Source: Thermoleophilia bacterium (GTDB lineage: Bacteria; Actinomycetota; Thermoleophilia; Gaiellales; SKUG01). From it: DNA of 12,279 nt. Location: NCBI GenBank assembly GCA_007122215.1, contig SKUG01000210.1:1-12279 (forward strand), given 5' to 3'. Below, piece by piece: positions 1 through 6,166 of the stretch. Position 1 is the stretch's first letter, and each line of letters opens with the position of its first letter. Below the pieces are notes generated by a model. The model ran no database searches, was not told where the DNA came from, and saw nothing but the letters and a program-made list of their open reading frames with translations. The translations under genes and the position numbers were made by a program.

Positions 1-1
1 C

Positions 2-811
2 ATGACCGAGCGCCCCATCGTCCTCGCCGCCAACTGGAAGATGCACAAGGATCGCGACGAGGCCATCGCCTACGCCGACTCCCTGAGCGCGTGGATCGAC
101 GGCAACCTCACCGGGCAGGCGGGCAGCGAGCACGTACAGGTGATCGTCGCCCCCGGCACGCTGCACGTGGACGGGGTGATCTCACAGTCGCCGAGCTTCG
201 GGGTCTTCGCACAGGACGTCCACCCCGAGCCGCTCGGCGCCTACACCGGGAACGTCTCGGCGCCGCAGCTGGCAGACCTCGGTGCCGATGGCGTGATCGT
301 CGGGCACTCCGAGCGGCGCCAGCTGCACGGCGAGACCAGCGAGGAGGTGGCCGGCAAGGCCGCCGCCGCGATCGCCGCCCACCTGCGGCCCATCATCTGC
401 GTGGGGGAGACCCTCGACGAGCGTGAGTCCGGGCGTGCCGAGGAGGTCGTGCGGGCCCAGCTCGAGCCGGTGCTCGCCCGCATGGCCGACCCCCGCCACC
501 CGCAGTGGGGCTACGTCGCCTACGAGCCCGTCTGGGCGATCGGCACCGGCCGCACCGCCACCCCGGGCCAGGCCCAGCAGATGCACGCCCAGATCCGCCG
601 CCAGCTCGTGGCGATGCTCGGCGAGCACCTGGGGAACCTCGTGCCCATCCTCTACGGTGGCTCGGTCAAGCCCGCCAACATCGGCGAGCTGCTCGCCGAG
701 GATGACATCGACGGTGCGCTCGTGGGCGGGGCCTCCCTGCAGGTGGAGTCCTTCAGCGAGATCATCGAGGCAGGGCTGCGGGCAGCATCAGCCGTCGCCG
801 CCGAGGCCTAG
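2..811 (+). CDS. tpiA: Triosephosphate isomerase
   Basis: This enzyme interconverts dihydroxyacetone phosphate and glyceraldehyde 3-phosphate in the cytoplasm, in glycolysis and gluconeogenesis. At 269 residues it is slightly longer than the usual 250-255. The whole TIM-barrel signature is visible: NWKMH with Asn11 and Lys13 in the active site, the electrophilic His102 in VGHSERR, the catalytic base Glu175 in AYEPVWAIGTG with the mobile loop 6 just after it, and the phosphate-binding YGGSV (218-222) and VGGASL (241-246) segments. The ATG is the second base of the window and lines up with normal TpiA N-termini, so the gene looks complete, but its ribosome binding site is outside the window. 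gpmI follows 79 bp downstream on the same strand. In many bacteria gap and pgk lie just upstream, which would be expected to the left of this window. Confidence 0.97.
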   Translation: MTERPIVLAANWKMHKDRDEAIAYADSLSAWIDGNLTGQAGSEHVQVIVAPGTLHVDGVISQSPSFGVFAQDVHPEPLGAYTGNVSAPQLADLGADGVIVGHSERRQLHGETSEEVAGKAAAAIAAHLRPIICVGETLDERESGRAEEVVRAQLEPVLARMADPRHPQWGYVAYEPVWAIGTGRTATPGQAQQMHAQIRRQLVAMLGEHLGNLVPILYGGSVKPANIGELLAEDDIDGALVGGASLQVESFSEIIEAGLRAASAVAAEA

Positions 812-826
812 GCGCGGGCCCCGCGC
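812..826 (+). other. Perfect GC inverted repeat between tpiA and gpmI
   Basis: Starting one base after the tpiA stop codon, GCGCGGG is followed by a single C and then CCCGCGC, a perfect 7-bp inverted repeat with a 1-base centre. In RNA it could form a short stem by opening the innermost pairs. No T run follows and gpmI lies close downstream, so this looks more like an intercistronic stem (stability or partial attenuation) than a true terminator. Its function is not known. Confidence 0.35.
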
Positions 827-877
827 GGCACGCCCTGGAACCCGTCTTCCTGCCGTCCTGCCTGCCGACCCCGACCC

Positions 878-882
878 GAGGT
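878..882 (+). promoter_or_regulatory. Ribosome binding site of gpmI
   Basis: GAGGT lies 8 bases before the ATG at 891. It decides the gpmI start: the open frame runs upstream to 423 inside tpiA, but only the 891 ATG has a Shine-Dalgarno sequence and begins just before the conserved LDGWG core. Confidence 0.6.
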
Positions 883-890
883 CCGACACC

Positions 891-2465
891 ATGGCCCCTG
901 AGACCGACACCCCCGCTTCGAAGCCCGCCGTTGCGCTCGTGATCCTCGACGGCTGGGGCCTCGCCCCGCCCGGTCCGGGCAACTGCGTGGCAGCGGCCGA
1001 CACCCCCGTCTTCGACGCGCTCTGGGAGCGCGGGCCCCGCACGACCCTCACCGCCAGCGGCCGCGCGGTGGGCCTGCCCGACGGGCAGATGGGCAACAGC
1101 GAGGTCGGTCACCTCAACCTCGGCGCTGGCCGGATCGTCGACCAGGACCTCGTGCGCATCGACGACGCGGTCGCCCGCGGCGAGCTCGACACCCACCCCG
1201 TGCTCGCCCGGGCCGTCCAGCGCGCCGTCGAGGCCGGCCGGCACATCCACGTCATCGGCCTCTGCTCGACCGGCGGGGTGCACTCCCACCAGTCGCACGT
1301 CGTCGCGCTGGCCCGTGCGGTGCGCCGGCTGGGCGCCGGCAGCGGCGAGGTCATCGTCCACGCCATCACCGACGGCCGCGACGTCTCGCCCACGGCATCC
1401 CTGCAGGACCTGCAGGACCTCGACGCCGAGCTCGGCCCGATGGGCGTGCACGTCGGCAGCGTGATCGGGCGCTACTGGGCGATGGACCGCGACCGCCGCT
1501 GGGAGCGCACCCAGCGCGCGTGGGAGCTCCTCGTGCACGGCGCCGGTGCCCCCGCGCGCAGCGCACACCTCGCCGCGGTCGCCTCGCACGAGTCCAGCAT
1601 CAGCGACGAGTTCATCGAGCCACACCTGGTCGTCGAGCCCGAGGGACCCATGCCCCGCATCGCCGACGGTGACCTCGTGATCCACGCGAACTTCCGCCCC
1701 GACCGCACACGCCAGCTCTGCCACGCGCTCGTCGACGAGGACTTCGACGGCTTCGACCGCGGGGACGGCTGGCCGCGCGTGGACCTCGTGACCATGACCC
1801 GCTACGACGAGCTGCTCGACGTGCCCGTGCTGTTTGCCCCGCATGACGTGACCGACACGCTCGCAGACGTCCTCGCAGCTGCGGGCCTCGGGCAGCTGCA
1901 CGTGGCCGAGACCGAGAAGTACGCCCACGTGACCTACTTCTTCAACGGTGGGGTGGAGGCCGAGCACGCCGGCGAGGAGCGCCGGCTGGTGCACAGCCCG
2001 CGGGACGTCGCCACCTACGACGAGCGCCCCGAGATGAGTGCCACCGCCGCCGCCGACGCCTTCATCGAGGGCCTGGCCAGCCCCGACGTCGCCTTCGGGA
2101 TCATCAACTTCGCGAACCCGGACATGGTGGGCCACACCGGCTCGATCCCGGCGGCCACGGCCGCCGTCGAGCACGTCGACGCCGAGCTCGGACGGGTGCT
2201 CGAGGCCGTCCGCGCCCGCGGCGGCGTTGCGATCGTCACCGCAGACCATGGCAATGCCGAGCAGCTGCTCGACGAGGGCGGCCGGCCCCACACCGCGCAC
2301 ACCACCAACCCGGTGCCCCTGGTGGTCGACGGGCTCGACGAGCCGGCAGCGGCCGCGCTGCGGGAGGGTGGCATCCTCGCGGACGTCGCCCCGACGGTCC
2401 TCGACCTGCTCGGGGTTGCGCAGCCGCCGGCGATGACCGGGCGCACCCTCCTCGACCCCGCCTGA
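891..2465 (+). CDS. gpmI: 2,3-bisphosphoglycerate-independent phosphoglycerate mutase
   Basis: This cytoplasmic enzyme interconverts 3-phosphoglycerate and 2-phosphoglycerate without a bisphosphoglycerate cofactor, through a phosphoserine intermediate and (in the family) a two-metal centre, usually Mn2+. The product is 524 residues against about 510 for the family. Family hallmarks appear in order: metal ligand Asp20 in LDGWG, catalytic Ser70 in GQMGNSEVGH, GGVHSHQ (128-134), DGRD (161-164), FRPDR (268-272), EKYAHVTYFFNGG with Lys343, the metal-site FANPDMVGHTG (Asp411, His415), ADHGN (Asp452, His453) and His470 in HTAHTTNPVP. It lies 79 bp after tpiA on the same strand and is probably co-transcribed with it. 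Most well-studied Actinomycetia use the unrelated cofactor-dependent GpmA instead, so GpmI is mildly informative about taxonomy. Confidence 0.97.
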   Translation: MAPETDTPASKPAVALVILDGWGLAPPGPGNCVAAADTPVFDALWERGPRTTLTASGRAVGLPDGQMGNSEVGHLNLGAGRIVDQDLVRIDDAVARGELDTHPVLARAVQRAVEAGRHIHVIGLCSTGGVHSHQSHVVALARAVRRLGAGSGEVIVHAITDGRDVSPTASLQDLQDLDAELGPMGVHVGSVIGRYWAMDRDRRWERTQRAWELLVHGAGAPARSAHLAAVASHESSISDEFIEPHLVVEPEGPMPRIADGDLVIHANFRPDRTRQLCHALVDEDFDGFDRGDGWPRVDLVTMTRYDELLDVPVLFAPHDVTDTLADVLAAAGLGQLHVAETEKYAHVTYFFNGGVEAEHAGEERRLVHSPRDVATYDERPEMSATAAADAFIEGLASPDVAFGIINFANPDMVGHTGSIPAATAAVEHVDAELGRVLEAVRARGGVAIVTADHGNAEQLLDEGGRPHTAHTTNPVPLVVDGLDEPAAAALREGGILADVAPTVLDLLGVAQPPAMTGRTLLDPA

Positions 2466-2474
2466 GCCCTGCTG

Positions 2475-2490
2475 CAGGCGGGACCCGCTG
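2475..2490. terminator. Possible bulged hairpin between convergent genes
   Basis: In the 31 bp between the gpmI stop and the stop of the opposing small membrane protein gene, CAGGCGGGACCCGCTG can fold into a GC stem (CAG plus CGGG against CCCG plus CTG, with one bulged G and a tight loop). No T tract follows on either side. A T-less hairpin between converging genes could end transcription in a GC-rich actinobacterium, but this is inference from position and symmetry only. Confidence 0.3.
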
Positions 2491-2496
2491 CGATCG

Positions 2497-2748
2497 CTAC
2501 GACGCTGGCGGCGCCGGGGTCGGCGTGAAGGTGTTGAGCAGCACGAAGGCGATCGCCAGTGCCATCAGGATGATCAGGATCACGCGTCGGTGCATGTAGC
2601 GCGGCATCTGCGAGAGCGGCGGCTTCGGCGGGTTCCTGCGCCGGCGCCGCCTCGAGCGGGCCGAGCCAGGATCGGTCTCCCGGCGCCGCTCCGGTGGTCC
2701 CTGCCGGCGGCGGGACCCGTCGGGCTCGATGTCGGGGTGGTCAGCCAT
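2497..2748 (-). CDS. Small Arg-rich single-span membrane protein, function unknown
   Basis: I do not recognise this 83-residue protein. The first 55 residues are hydrophilic, rich in Arg and Pro, and include a run of six Arg at about 33-38 within an Arg/Ser stretch. Residues 56-72 (VILIILMALAIAFVLLN) form one clear transmembrane segment, followed by a short Thr/Pro/Ala tail. By the positive-inside rule the basic N-terminus should be cytoplasmic and the short tail outside. The ATG at 2748 overlaps the stop of the upstream metallophosphoesterase (TGATG), which indicates translational coupling; a GTG at 2751 is possible but less likely. It is the last gene of a three-gene minus-strand cluster and converges on gpmI. 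A role as a membrane anchor or partner for its neighbours is only a guess. Confidence 0.7.
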   Translation of the reverse strand: MADHPDIEPDGSRRRQGPPERRRETDPGSARSRRRRRRNPPKPPLSQMPRYMHRRVILIILMALAIAFVLLNTFTPTPAPPAS

Positions 2749-3554
2749 CACTCCCCACGATACAGGCGCTCGGCAGTGGTGGGCGGCAGGTCCGCCAGCT
2801 CACATGCCTCGGCCATCGCATCGATGTCGTACTCGATGCGATGGAAGCTGATCGCCTCGGGGGTGAGGACGGCCCAGGCCGCGCGGGGATCCCCGTCCCG
2901 TGGCTGGCCGACCGATCCCGGGTTGGCAACGACCACCCGCCCTGCGAGCCGGACCGGCTCCTGCCCGGTGGCTGGTCCGCCCTCCACGGGCATGTCCCGG
3001 CCCCCAGGGGCGGCACGCCAGAACGCGAGCTGGCGATGGCTGTGGCCCACGAGCGACAGCGGCGCGCGCTGCGAGTCCAGGTGCATCGCGGCGGCGGCAG
3101 GGTCGGCGACGTACTCCCAGACGGGGTCGAAGCTGGCGGCATGGTAGGCCTCGATGGCCTCGAACACGTGGAAGCTCGGCAGCTGCGCGAGCGCCTCCAG
3201 CTGGGCCGGCCCGAGCGTGGCGTGGGCGTGGTCGAGGCCTGCCCCGGCGCCCCCTCCGAACGGGTTGCCCGCGTCGATCCCGCGCAGCGCAACCTCGTGG
3301 TTGCCGGCCAGCACGAGCTCGCAGCGGGCCAGCACGAGCTCGCAGCACTCCGCGGCGAAGGGCCCGTAGCCGATGGTGTCACCCAGGCACCAGATGCGCT
3401 CGATGCCCGCAGCGTCGACCGCATCCAGCACGGCGGTCAGTGCAGGCAGGTTGCCGTGGACGTCCGAGATCACCCCGATCGCCGGCCGTGGGCCAGCATC
3501 CGGCGCGGCATCATCGCCCCCGGCGCTGGTGCCGTCCTGCCCGGCGTCGTCCAT
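2748..3554 (-). CDS. Calcineurin-like metallophosphoesterase (YfcE/ApaH-like)
   Basis: This is a predicted cytoplasmic two-metal phosphoesterase of 268 residues. The fold's metal-binding motifs are all visible: VISDVHGN (Asp31, His33), CLGDTIGYGP (Asp59), AGNHE (Asn85, His86) and VGHSHR (His171, His173), followed by a conserved ANPGSVGQPRDGDPR segment (210-224) found in YfcE-type phosphodiesterases and related proteins. The first 23 residues are an Asp/Gly/Ala-rich extension with no signal-peptide character. Substrates in this family range from phosphodiesters and cyclic nucleotides to diadenosine polyphosphates and phosphoproteins, and the sequence does not say which applies. The ATG at 3554 overlaps the stop of the DUF3467 gene, and its own stop overlaps the next gene, so all three are probably translated in a coupled way. 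A 21-bp repeat encodes CELVLAR and CELVLAG just before GNHE. Confidence 0.92.
   Translation of the reverse strand: MDDAGQDGTSAGGDDAAPDAGPRPAIGVISDVHGNLPALTAVLDAVDAAGIERIWCLGDTIGYGPFAAECCELVLARCELVLAGNHEVALRGIDAGNPFGGGAGAGLDHAHATLGPAQLEALAQLPSFHVFEAIEAYHAASFDPVWEYVADPAAAAMHLDSQRAPLSLVGHSHRQLAFWRAAPGGRDMPVEGGPATGQEPVRLAGRVVVANPGSVGQPRDGDPRAAWAVLTPEAISFHRIEYDIDAMAEACELADLPPTTAERLYRGE
3306..3346. repeat. 21-bp tandem direct repeat inside the metallophosphoesterase gene
   Basis: A 20-bp segment at 3306-3325 recurs exactly at 3327-3346, giving a 21-bp period (7 codons, in frame). On the minus strand it encodes CELVLAR followed by CELVLAG, residues 71-84, between the GYGP and GNHE motifs. The distance between those two motifs looks normal for the family, so the repeat does not obviously lengthen the protein. 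Confidence 0.75.
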
Positions 3555-3850
3555 CACTCGTTCGGATCGGAGGTCTCGGGCAGGTTGCGGATGCCCTCGG
3601 TGGTCACCCACTTCGACCAGTTGTCCTCGAGCGCGTCGATCAGCTCCCGCACGAACTTCGGGGACATGTTGATGCGTGACACGACCACCCCCGGCACCTC
3701 GGTGTCCTCGATCTCGTGGTCGACCCGGGCGAAGGTCACCGAGAACTCGTACGGCGAGTGGGACACGTTCGCGAAGTTCGCGTAGTGCCCGGCCATGATC
3801 TCGGGGTTGGTGTGGATGTTGAGGTGTCGCTGGCGTGGCGCGTCGGTCAT
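3554..3850 (-). CDS. DUF3467 domain protein
   Basis: This 98-residue protein matches the DUF3467 pattern along its whole length: GHYANFANVSHSPYEFSVTF at residues 21-40, then VVVSRINMSPKFVRELIDAL (55-74) and a C-terminal NWSKW. Proteins of this family are about 100 residues long, soluble, and occur in many bacteria and some archaea; their function is not established. The start is the ATG at 3850. No strong Shine-Dalgarno sequence precedes it, but it gives the usual family length, and the open frame upstream reads into the rlmH region. It is the first gene of the three-gene minus-strand cluster, and its TGA overlaps the ATG of the metallophosphoesterase. rlmH diverges from it 132 bp away. Confidence 0.9.
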   Translation of the reverse strand: MTDAPRQRHLNIHTNPEIMAGHYANFANVSHSPYEFSVTFARVDHEIEDTEVPGVVVSRINMSPKFVRELIDALEDNWSKWVTTEGIRNLPETSDPNE

Positions 3851-3892
3851 GTCGGTAGAGGCCTGTCGTGTCGGTTGATGGTGCGCGAGCCA

Positions 3893-3907
3893 CCCCGGGT
3901 TCCGGGG
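3893..3907. other. Inverted repeat in the DUF3467/rlmH divergent region
   Basis: CCCCGG, a GTT spacer and CCGGGG form a perfect 6-bp inverted repeat in the 132-bp region between two divergent genes. It could be a protein-binding site or a short hairpin in the DUF3467 leader. In DNA this GC-rich such symmetry is common, so confidence in a function is low. I found no convincing -35/-10 pair in this region on either strand. Confidence 0.25.
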
Positions 3908-3970
3908 CGGGCGGCGTGACCGGAGCCTACCCGTGCAGGCAGCTCCGGATCCGAGGCTCGCCCGGCGTGC

Positions 3971-3975
3971 GAGGA
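3971..3975 (+). promoter_or_regulatory. Ribosome binding site of rlmH
   Basis: GAGGA lies 7 bases before the ATG at 3983. It is a strong match and spacing, and it fixes the rlmH start at the position expected from the family N-terminus. Confidence 0.7.
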
Positions 3976-3982
3976 TCGCGTC

Positions 3983-4462
3983 ATGCAGGTCCATACCCGA
4001 CAGGTCACGATCCTCACCGTCGGCCGCCTTGGCCGTGCCTGGCAGGAGCCTGCCAGCGACTACGCACGGCGGCTCGGCCGGATGGTGCGCCTGGACGAGG
4101 TCGAGCTGCGCCAGGAGCCGCTGTCGGGCGGGGTGGACGCTGCCGTGCGGGCAGACTCGGCCCGTGTGCTGGAGCGGCTCGCGCGGCTCGCACGCGGCGG
4201 CAGCAGCCCGTCGGTGCTCGTTGCCGATCCGCGCGGGCGCAGCCTCGGCAGCGAGGAGCTCGCCAGCTGGGTGGCCGGGCAGCCCCACGTCGCCGCAGTG
4301 GTCGGTGGTGCTGCCGGGCTCAGCGACGAGGTCCGCAGCCGCGCAGGGCTCGTGCTCGCGATCGGGCGGGTGACCCTGCCACACGAGCTCGCCCGGGTGG
4401 TCGTGCTCGAGCAACTCTACCGCTCACTGAAGATCCTGCGTGGCGAGCCCTACCACTGCTGA
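3983..4462 (+). CDS. rlmH: 23S rRNA pseudouridine-1915 N3-methyltransferase RlmH
   Basis: RlmH (formerly YbeA) is a small SPOUT-fold methyltransferase that uses S-adenosylmethionine to methylate pseudouridine 1915 in helix 69 of 23S rRNA, acting on assembled 70S ribosomes. The 159-residue product has the normal family length (about 155-160). It shows the N-terminal ILTVGRLG strand (10-17), a conserved acidic Tyr/Arg segment (SDYARRL), the cofactor-loop VGGAAGLSDEV (107-117), and the diagnostic C-terminus TLPHELARVVVLEQLYRSLK (131-150) followed by ILRGEPYHC, where the PYH near the end is typical. A good ribosome binding site supports the start. argS follows 45 bp downstream on the same strand, and read-through from rlmH is possible although argS seems to have its own promoter. 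Confidence 0.95.
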   Translation: MQVHTRQVTILTVGRLGRAWQEPASDYARRLGRMVRLDEVELRQEPLSGGVDAAVRADSARVLERLARLARGGSSPSVLVADPRGRSLGSEELASWVAGQPHVAAVVGGAAGLSDEVRSRAGLVLAIGRVTLPHELARVVVLEQLYRSLKILRGEPYHC

Positions 4463-4478
4463 CGGGTCGGCATCGGGC

Positions 4479-4490
4479 CGGGGATCCCCG
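4479..4490. promoter_or_regulatory. 12-bp palindrome upstream of argS, candidate operator
   Basis: CGGGGATCCCCG is a perfect 12-bp palindrome in the 45-bp gap between rlmH and argS. It ends 4 bases before the putative argS -10 element, in what would be the spacer of that promoter, a place where repressors often bind. A stem terminating rlmH transcripts is an alternative, but the palindrome has no loop and no T tract. Confidence 0.35.
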
Positions 4491-4491
4491 C

Positions 4492-4500
4492 TGGTACGAT
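4492..4500 (+). promoter_or_regulatory. Extended -10 element, probable leaderless argS promoter
   Basis: TGGTACGAT matches the extended -10 pattern TGnTAnnnT. The last T (4500) is 7 bases before the argS ATG at 4508, so transcription would begin at or one base before the start codon. The absence of any Shine-Dalgarno sequence before this ATG agrees with a leaderless mRNA, a common arrangement in actinobacteria. No clear -35 hexamer is visible, as expected for extended -10 promoters. Confidence 0.5.
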
Positions 4501-4507
4501 CTGCCGC

Positions 4508-6160
4508 ATGACCTTCGCGATGCAGACCTACCCGCTCAACGACCTCGTCGACGCGCTGCAGGCCAGCGTGGACGGCCTCGCCCGCAGCGCGTCGGCGCCG
4601 GGCACGCCCCGGGTGGAGTTCGAGCGTCCGCGTGAGGAGCGGTTCGGGGACTTCGCCACCAACGTCGCGCTGATGCTCGCCCCGGTCATGGGCCAGGCCC
4701 CCCGCGAGGTCGCGGCCAGCCTGCAGGAGCAGCTGGCAGGCATCGATGGCGTGGCCGCCGTGGATGTCGCCGGGCCCGGATTCATCAACGTGACCATGGC
4801 CGACGACTGGTTTGCCGGCGTGCTCGCTGCGGTGCTCGCTGCCGGCGAGCGCTACGGCGCCGGGGTCGTCGCCGAGCCCGAGCAGCTGCACCTGGAGTTC
4901 GTCAGCGCCAACCCGCTCGGGCCGCTCACCGCAGCGTCCGGGCGACACGCGGCCTATGGCGACAGCCTCGGCCGGATCCTGCGCTTTGCCGGACACCGCG
5001 TGCACACCGAGTACTACCTCAACGACCGCGGCCGCCAGGTGCGCCTGTTTGGCGAGTCGATCCACGCCCGCGCCACCGGCGGGGAGGTCCCCGAGGACGG
5101 CTACCGCGGCGCCTACGTGGCCGAGCTCGCGGAGTCGCTCGGCGCAACCGCCAGCGACGACCCTGCCGTGCTCGGGCGTCGCGGCATCGAGGCGATGACC
5201 GAGCAGGTCCGCGCCACGCTCGAGCGCTTCGGGGTTGCCTACGACGCCTGGCAGTCCGAGCAGGCCCTGCACGACGATGGCACCGTCGACGATGCCATCG
5301 CAGCGCTGCGCGAGGCCGGCCACCTCTACGAGTCCGAGGGGGCGACCTTCCTGCGCACCACGAGCTTCGGCGACGACAAGGACCGTGCGATCGTCCGTGC
5401 CGACGGCGACCCGACCTACTTCGCCTCCGACCTCGGCTACATCGTCCACAAGCACGCCGCGGCCATCGACCGCGCGATCTACGTGCTCGGTGCCGACCAC
5501 CACGGCTACATCGGCCGCATGACCGCCGCCAACCAGCTGCTCGGCCACGCCCCGGCATCGCTCGAGGTGCTGATCCTGCAGATGGTCCACCTGACCGAGG
5601 CCGGCGAGCAGAAGAAGCTCTCCAAGCGCGCGGGCACGATCGTCACGCTCGACGAGATCATCGACCGGATCGGCGTGGATGCCGCCCGCTACTTCCTGAT
5701 CCAGCGCTCACACGACCAGTCGGTGGAGATCGACCTCGACCTGGCCGTCGAGCAGTCCGATGCCAACCCGGTGTACTACATCCAGTACGCCCACGCCCGC
5801 ATCTGCTCGATCCTGCGGAAGGTCGAGGACGAGCTGGGCATCCCCGCCGGCGTGGCGCTCGAGCAGGAGGTGGCGGTGCCCGGCGAGCTGCTTCCAGCCG
5901 AGCGCCGGCTGGTCAAGCGCCTGGCCGAGTACCCCACCGCGGTCGCGCAGGCCGCCGAGCGCCGCGCCGTCCACCGGATCCCGGTCTACATGCACGAGCT
6001 GGCACAGGACTTCGCGAGCTTCTACCGTGACTGCCGGGTGATGGGGGACGGCATCGAGCGTCCCACGACCATCTTCCGGATGCAGCTCTGCCTGGCCACG
6101 CGACGCGTGCTCGCCACGAGCCTCGACCTGATCGGTGTGTCAGCTCCCGAGCGGATGTAG
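4508..6160 (+). CDS. argS: Arginyl-tRNA synthetase
   Basis: This class I synthetase charges tRNA-Arg with arginine using ATP. At 550 residues it has normal length. The N-terminal tRNA-binding (Arg-N) domain covers about 5-98 and includes ERFGDFATNVAL (44-55) and GPGFINV (89-95). The catalytic core starts at LEFVSANPLGPL (129-140) and ends near the KMSKS equivalent KKLSKRAGTIVTL (369-381). The DALR anticodon-binding domain begins at PVYYIQYAHARI (421-432) and ends in the common LIGVSAPERM. One oddity stands out: where nearly all ArgRS have HVGH (HIGH), this protein reads TAAS at 141-144, followed by GRH. The rest of the active-site frame is intact, so I take it as functional. The ATG at 4508 sits 7 bases after an extended -10; an ATG at 4520 is an alternative. 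It converges with the next gene, with 6 bp between stop codons. Confidence 0.95.
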   Translation: MTFAMQTYPLNDLVDALQASVDGLARSASAPGTPRVEFERPREERFGDFATNVALMLAPVMGQAPREVAASLQEQLAGIDGVAAVDVAGPGFINVTMADDWFAGVLAAVLAAGERYGAGVVAEPEQLHLEFVSANPLGPLTAASGRHAAYGDSLGRILRFAGHRVHTEYYLNDRGRQVRLFGESIHARATGGEVPEDGYRGAYVAELAESLGATASDDPAVLGRRGIEAMTEQVRATLERFGVAYDAWQSEQALHDDGTVDDAIAALREAGHLYESEGATFLRTTSFGDDKDRAIVRADGDPTYFASDLGYIVHKHAAAIDRAIYVLGADHHGYIGRMTAANQLLGHAPASLEVLILQMVHLTEAGEQKKLSKRAGTIVTLDEIIDRIGVDAARYFLIQRSHDQSVEIDLDLAVEQSDANPVYYIQYAHARICSILRKVEDELGIPAGVALEQEVAVPGELLPAERRLVKRLAEYPTAVAQAAERRAVHRIPVYMHELAQDFASFYRDCRVMGDGIERPTTIFRMQLCLATRRVLATSLDLIGVSAPERM

Positions 6161-6166
6161 TCCTGC

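Noticed and set aside
423..890. Upstream extension of the gpmI frame into tpiA
   Set aside because: The extension translates to Ser/Pro/Arg-rich shadow sequence, overlaps tpiA, and the ATG at 891 has a ribosome binding site and the family's normal N-terminus.
762..2300. A 512-codon open frame on the minus strand opposite gpmI
   Set aside because: It mirrors a clear gpmI gene. Its product is low-complexity Val/Gly/Ala/His-rich with no recognisable domain, as expected for an antisense frame in very GC-rich DNA.
2490..2497. GCGATCGC, the sequence of the cyanobacterial highly iterated palindrome
   Set aside because: I noticed it only in the gpmI/small-gene gap. A single copy in GC-rich DNA is not meaningful.
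3924..3929. Minus-strand TAGGCT as a -10 for the DUF3467 cluster
   Set aside because: It fits TAnnnT, but there is no supporting -35 (GGATCC at the expected position) and no extended -10, so I could not support it.
3868..4635. A 255-codon plus-strand frame over rlmH
   Set aside because: It is an Arg/Ala/Pro-rich shadow of rlmH and of the start of argS; rlmH is unambiguous by its C-terminal signature.
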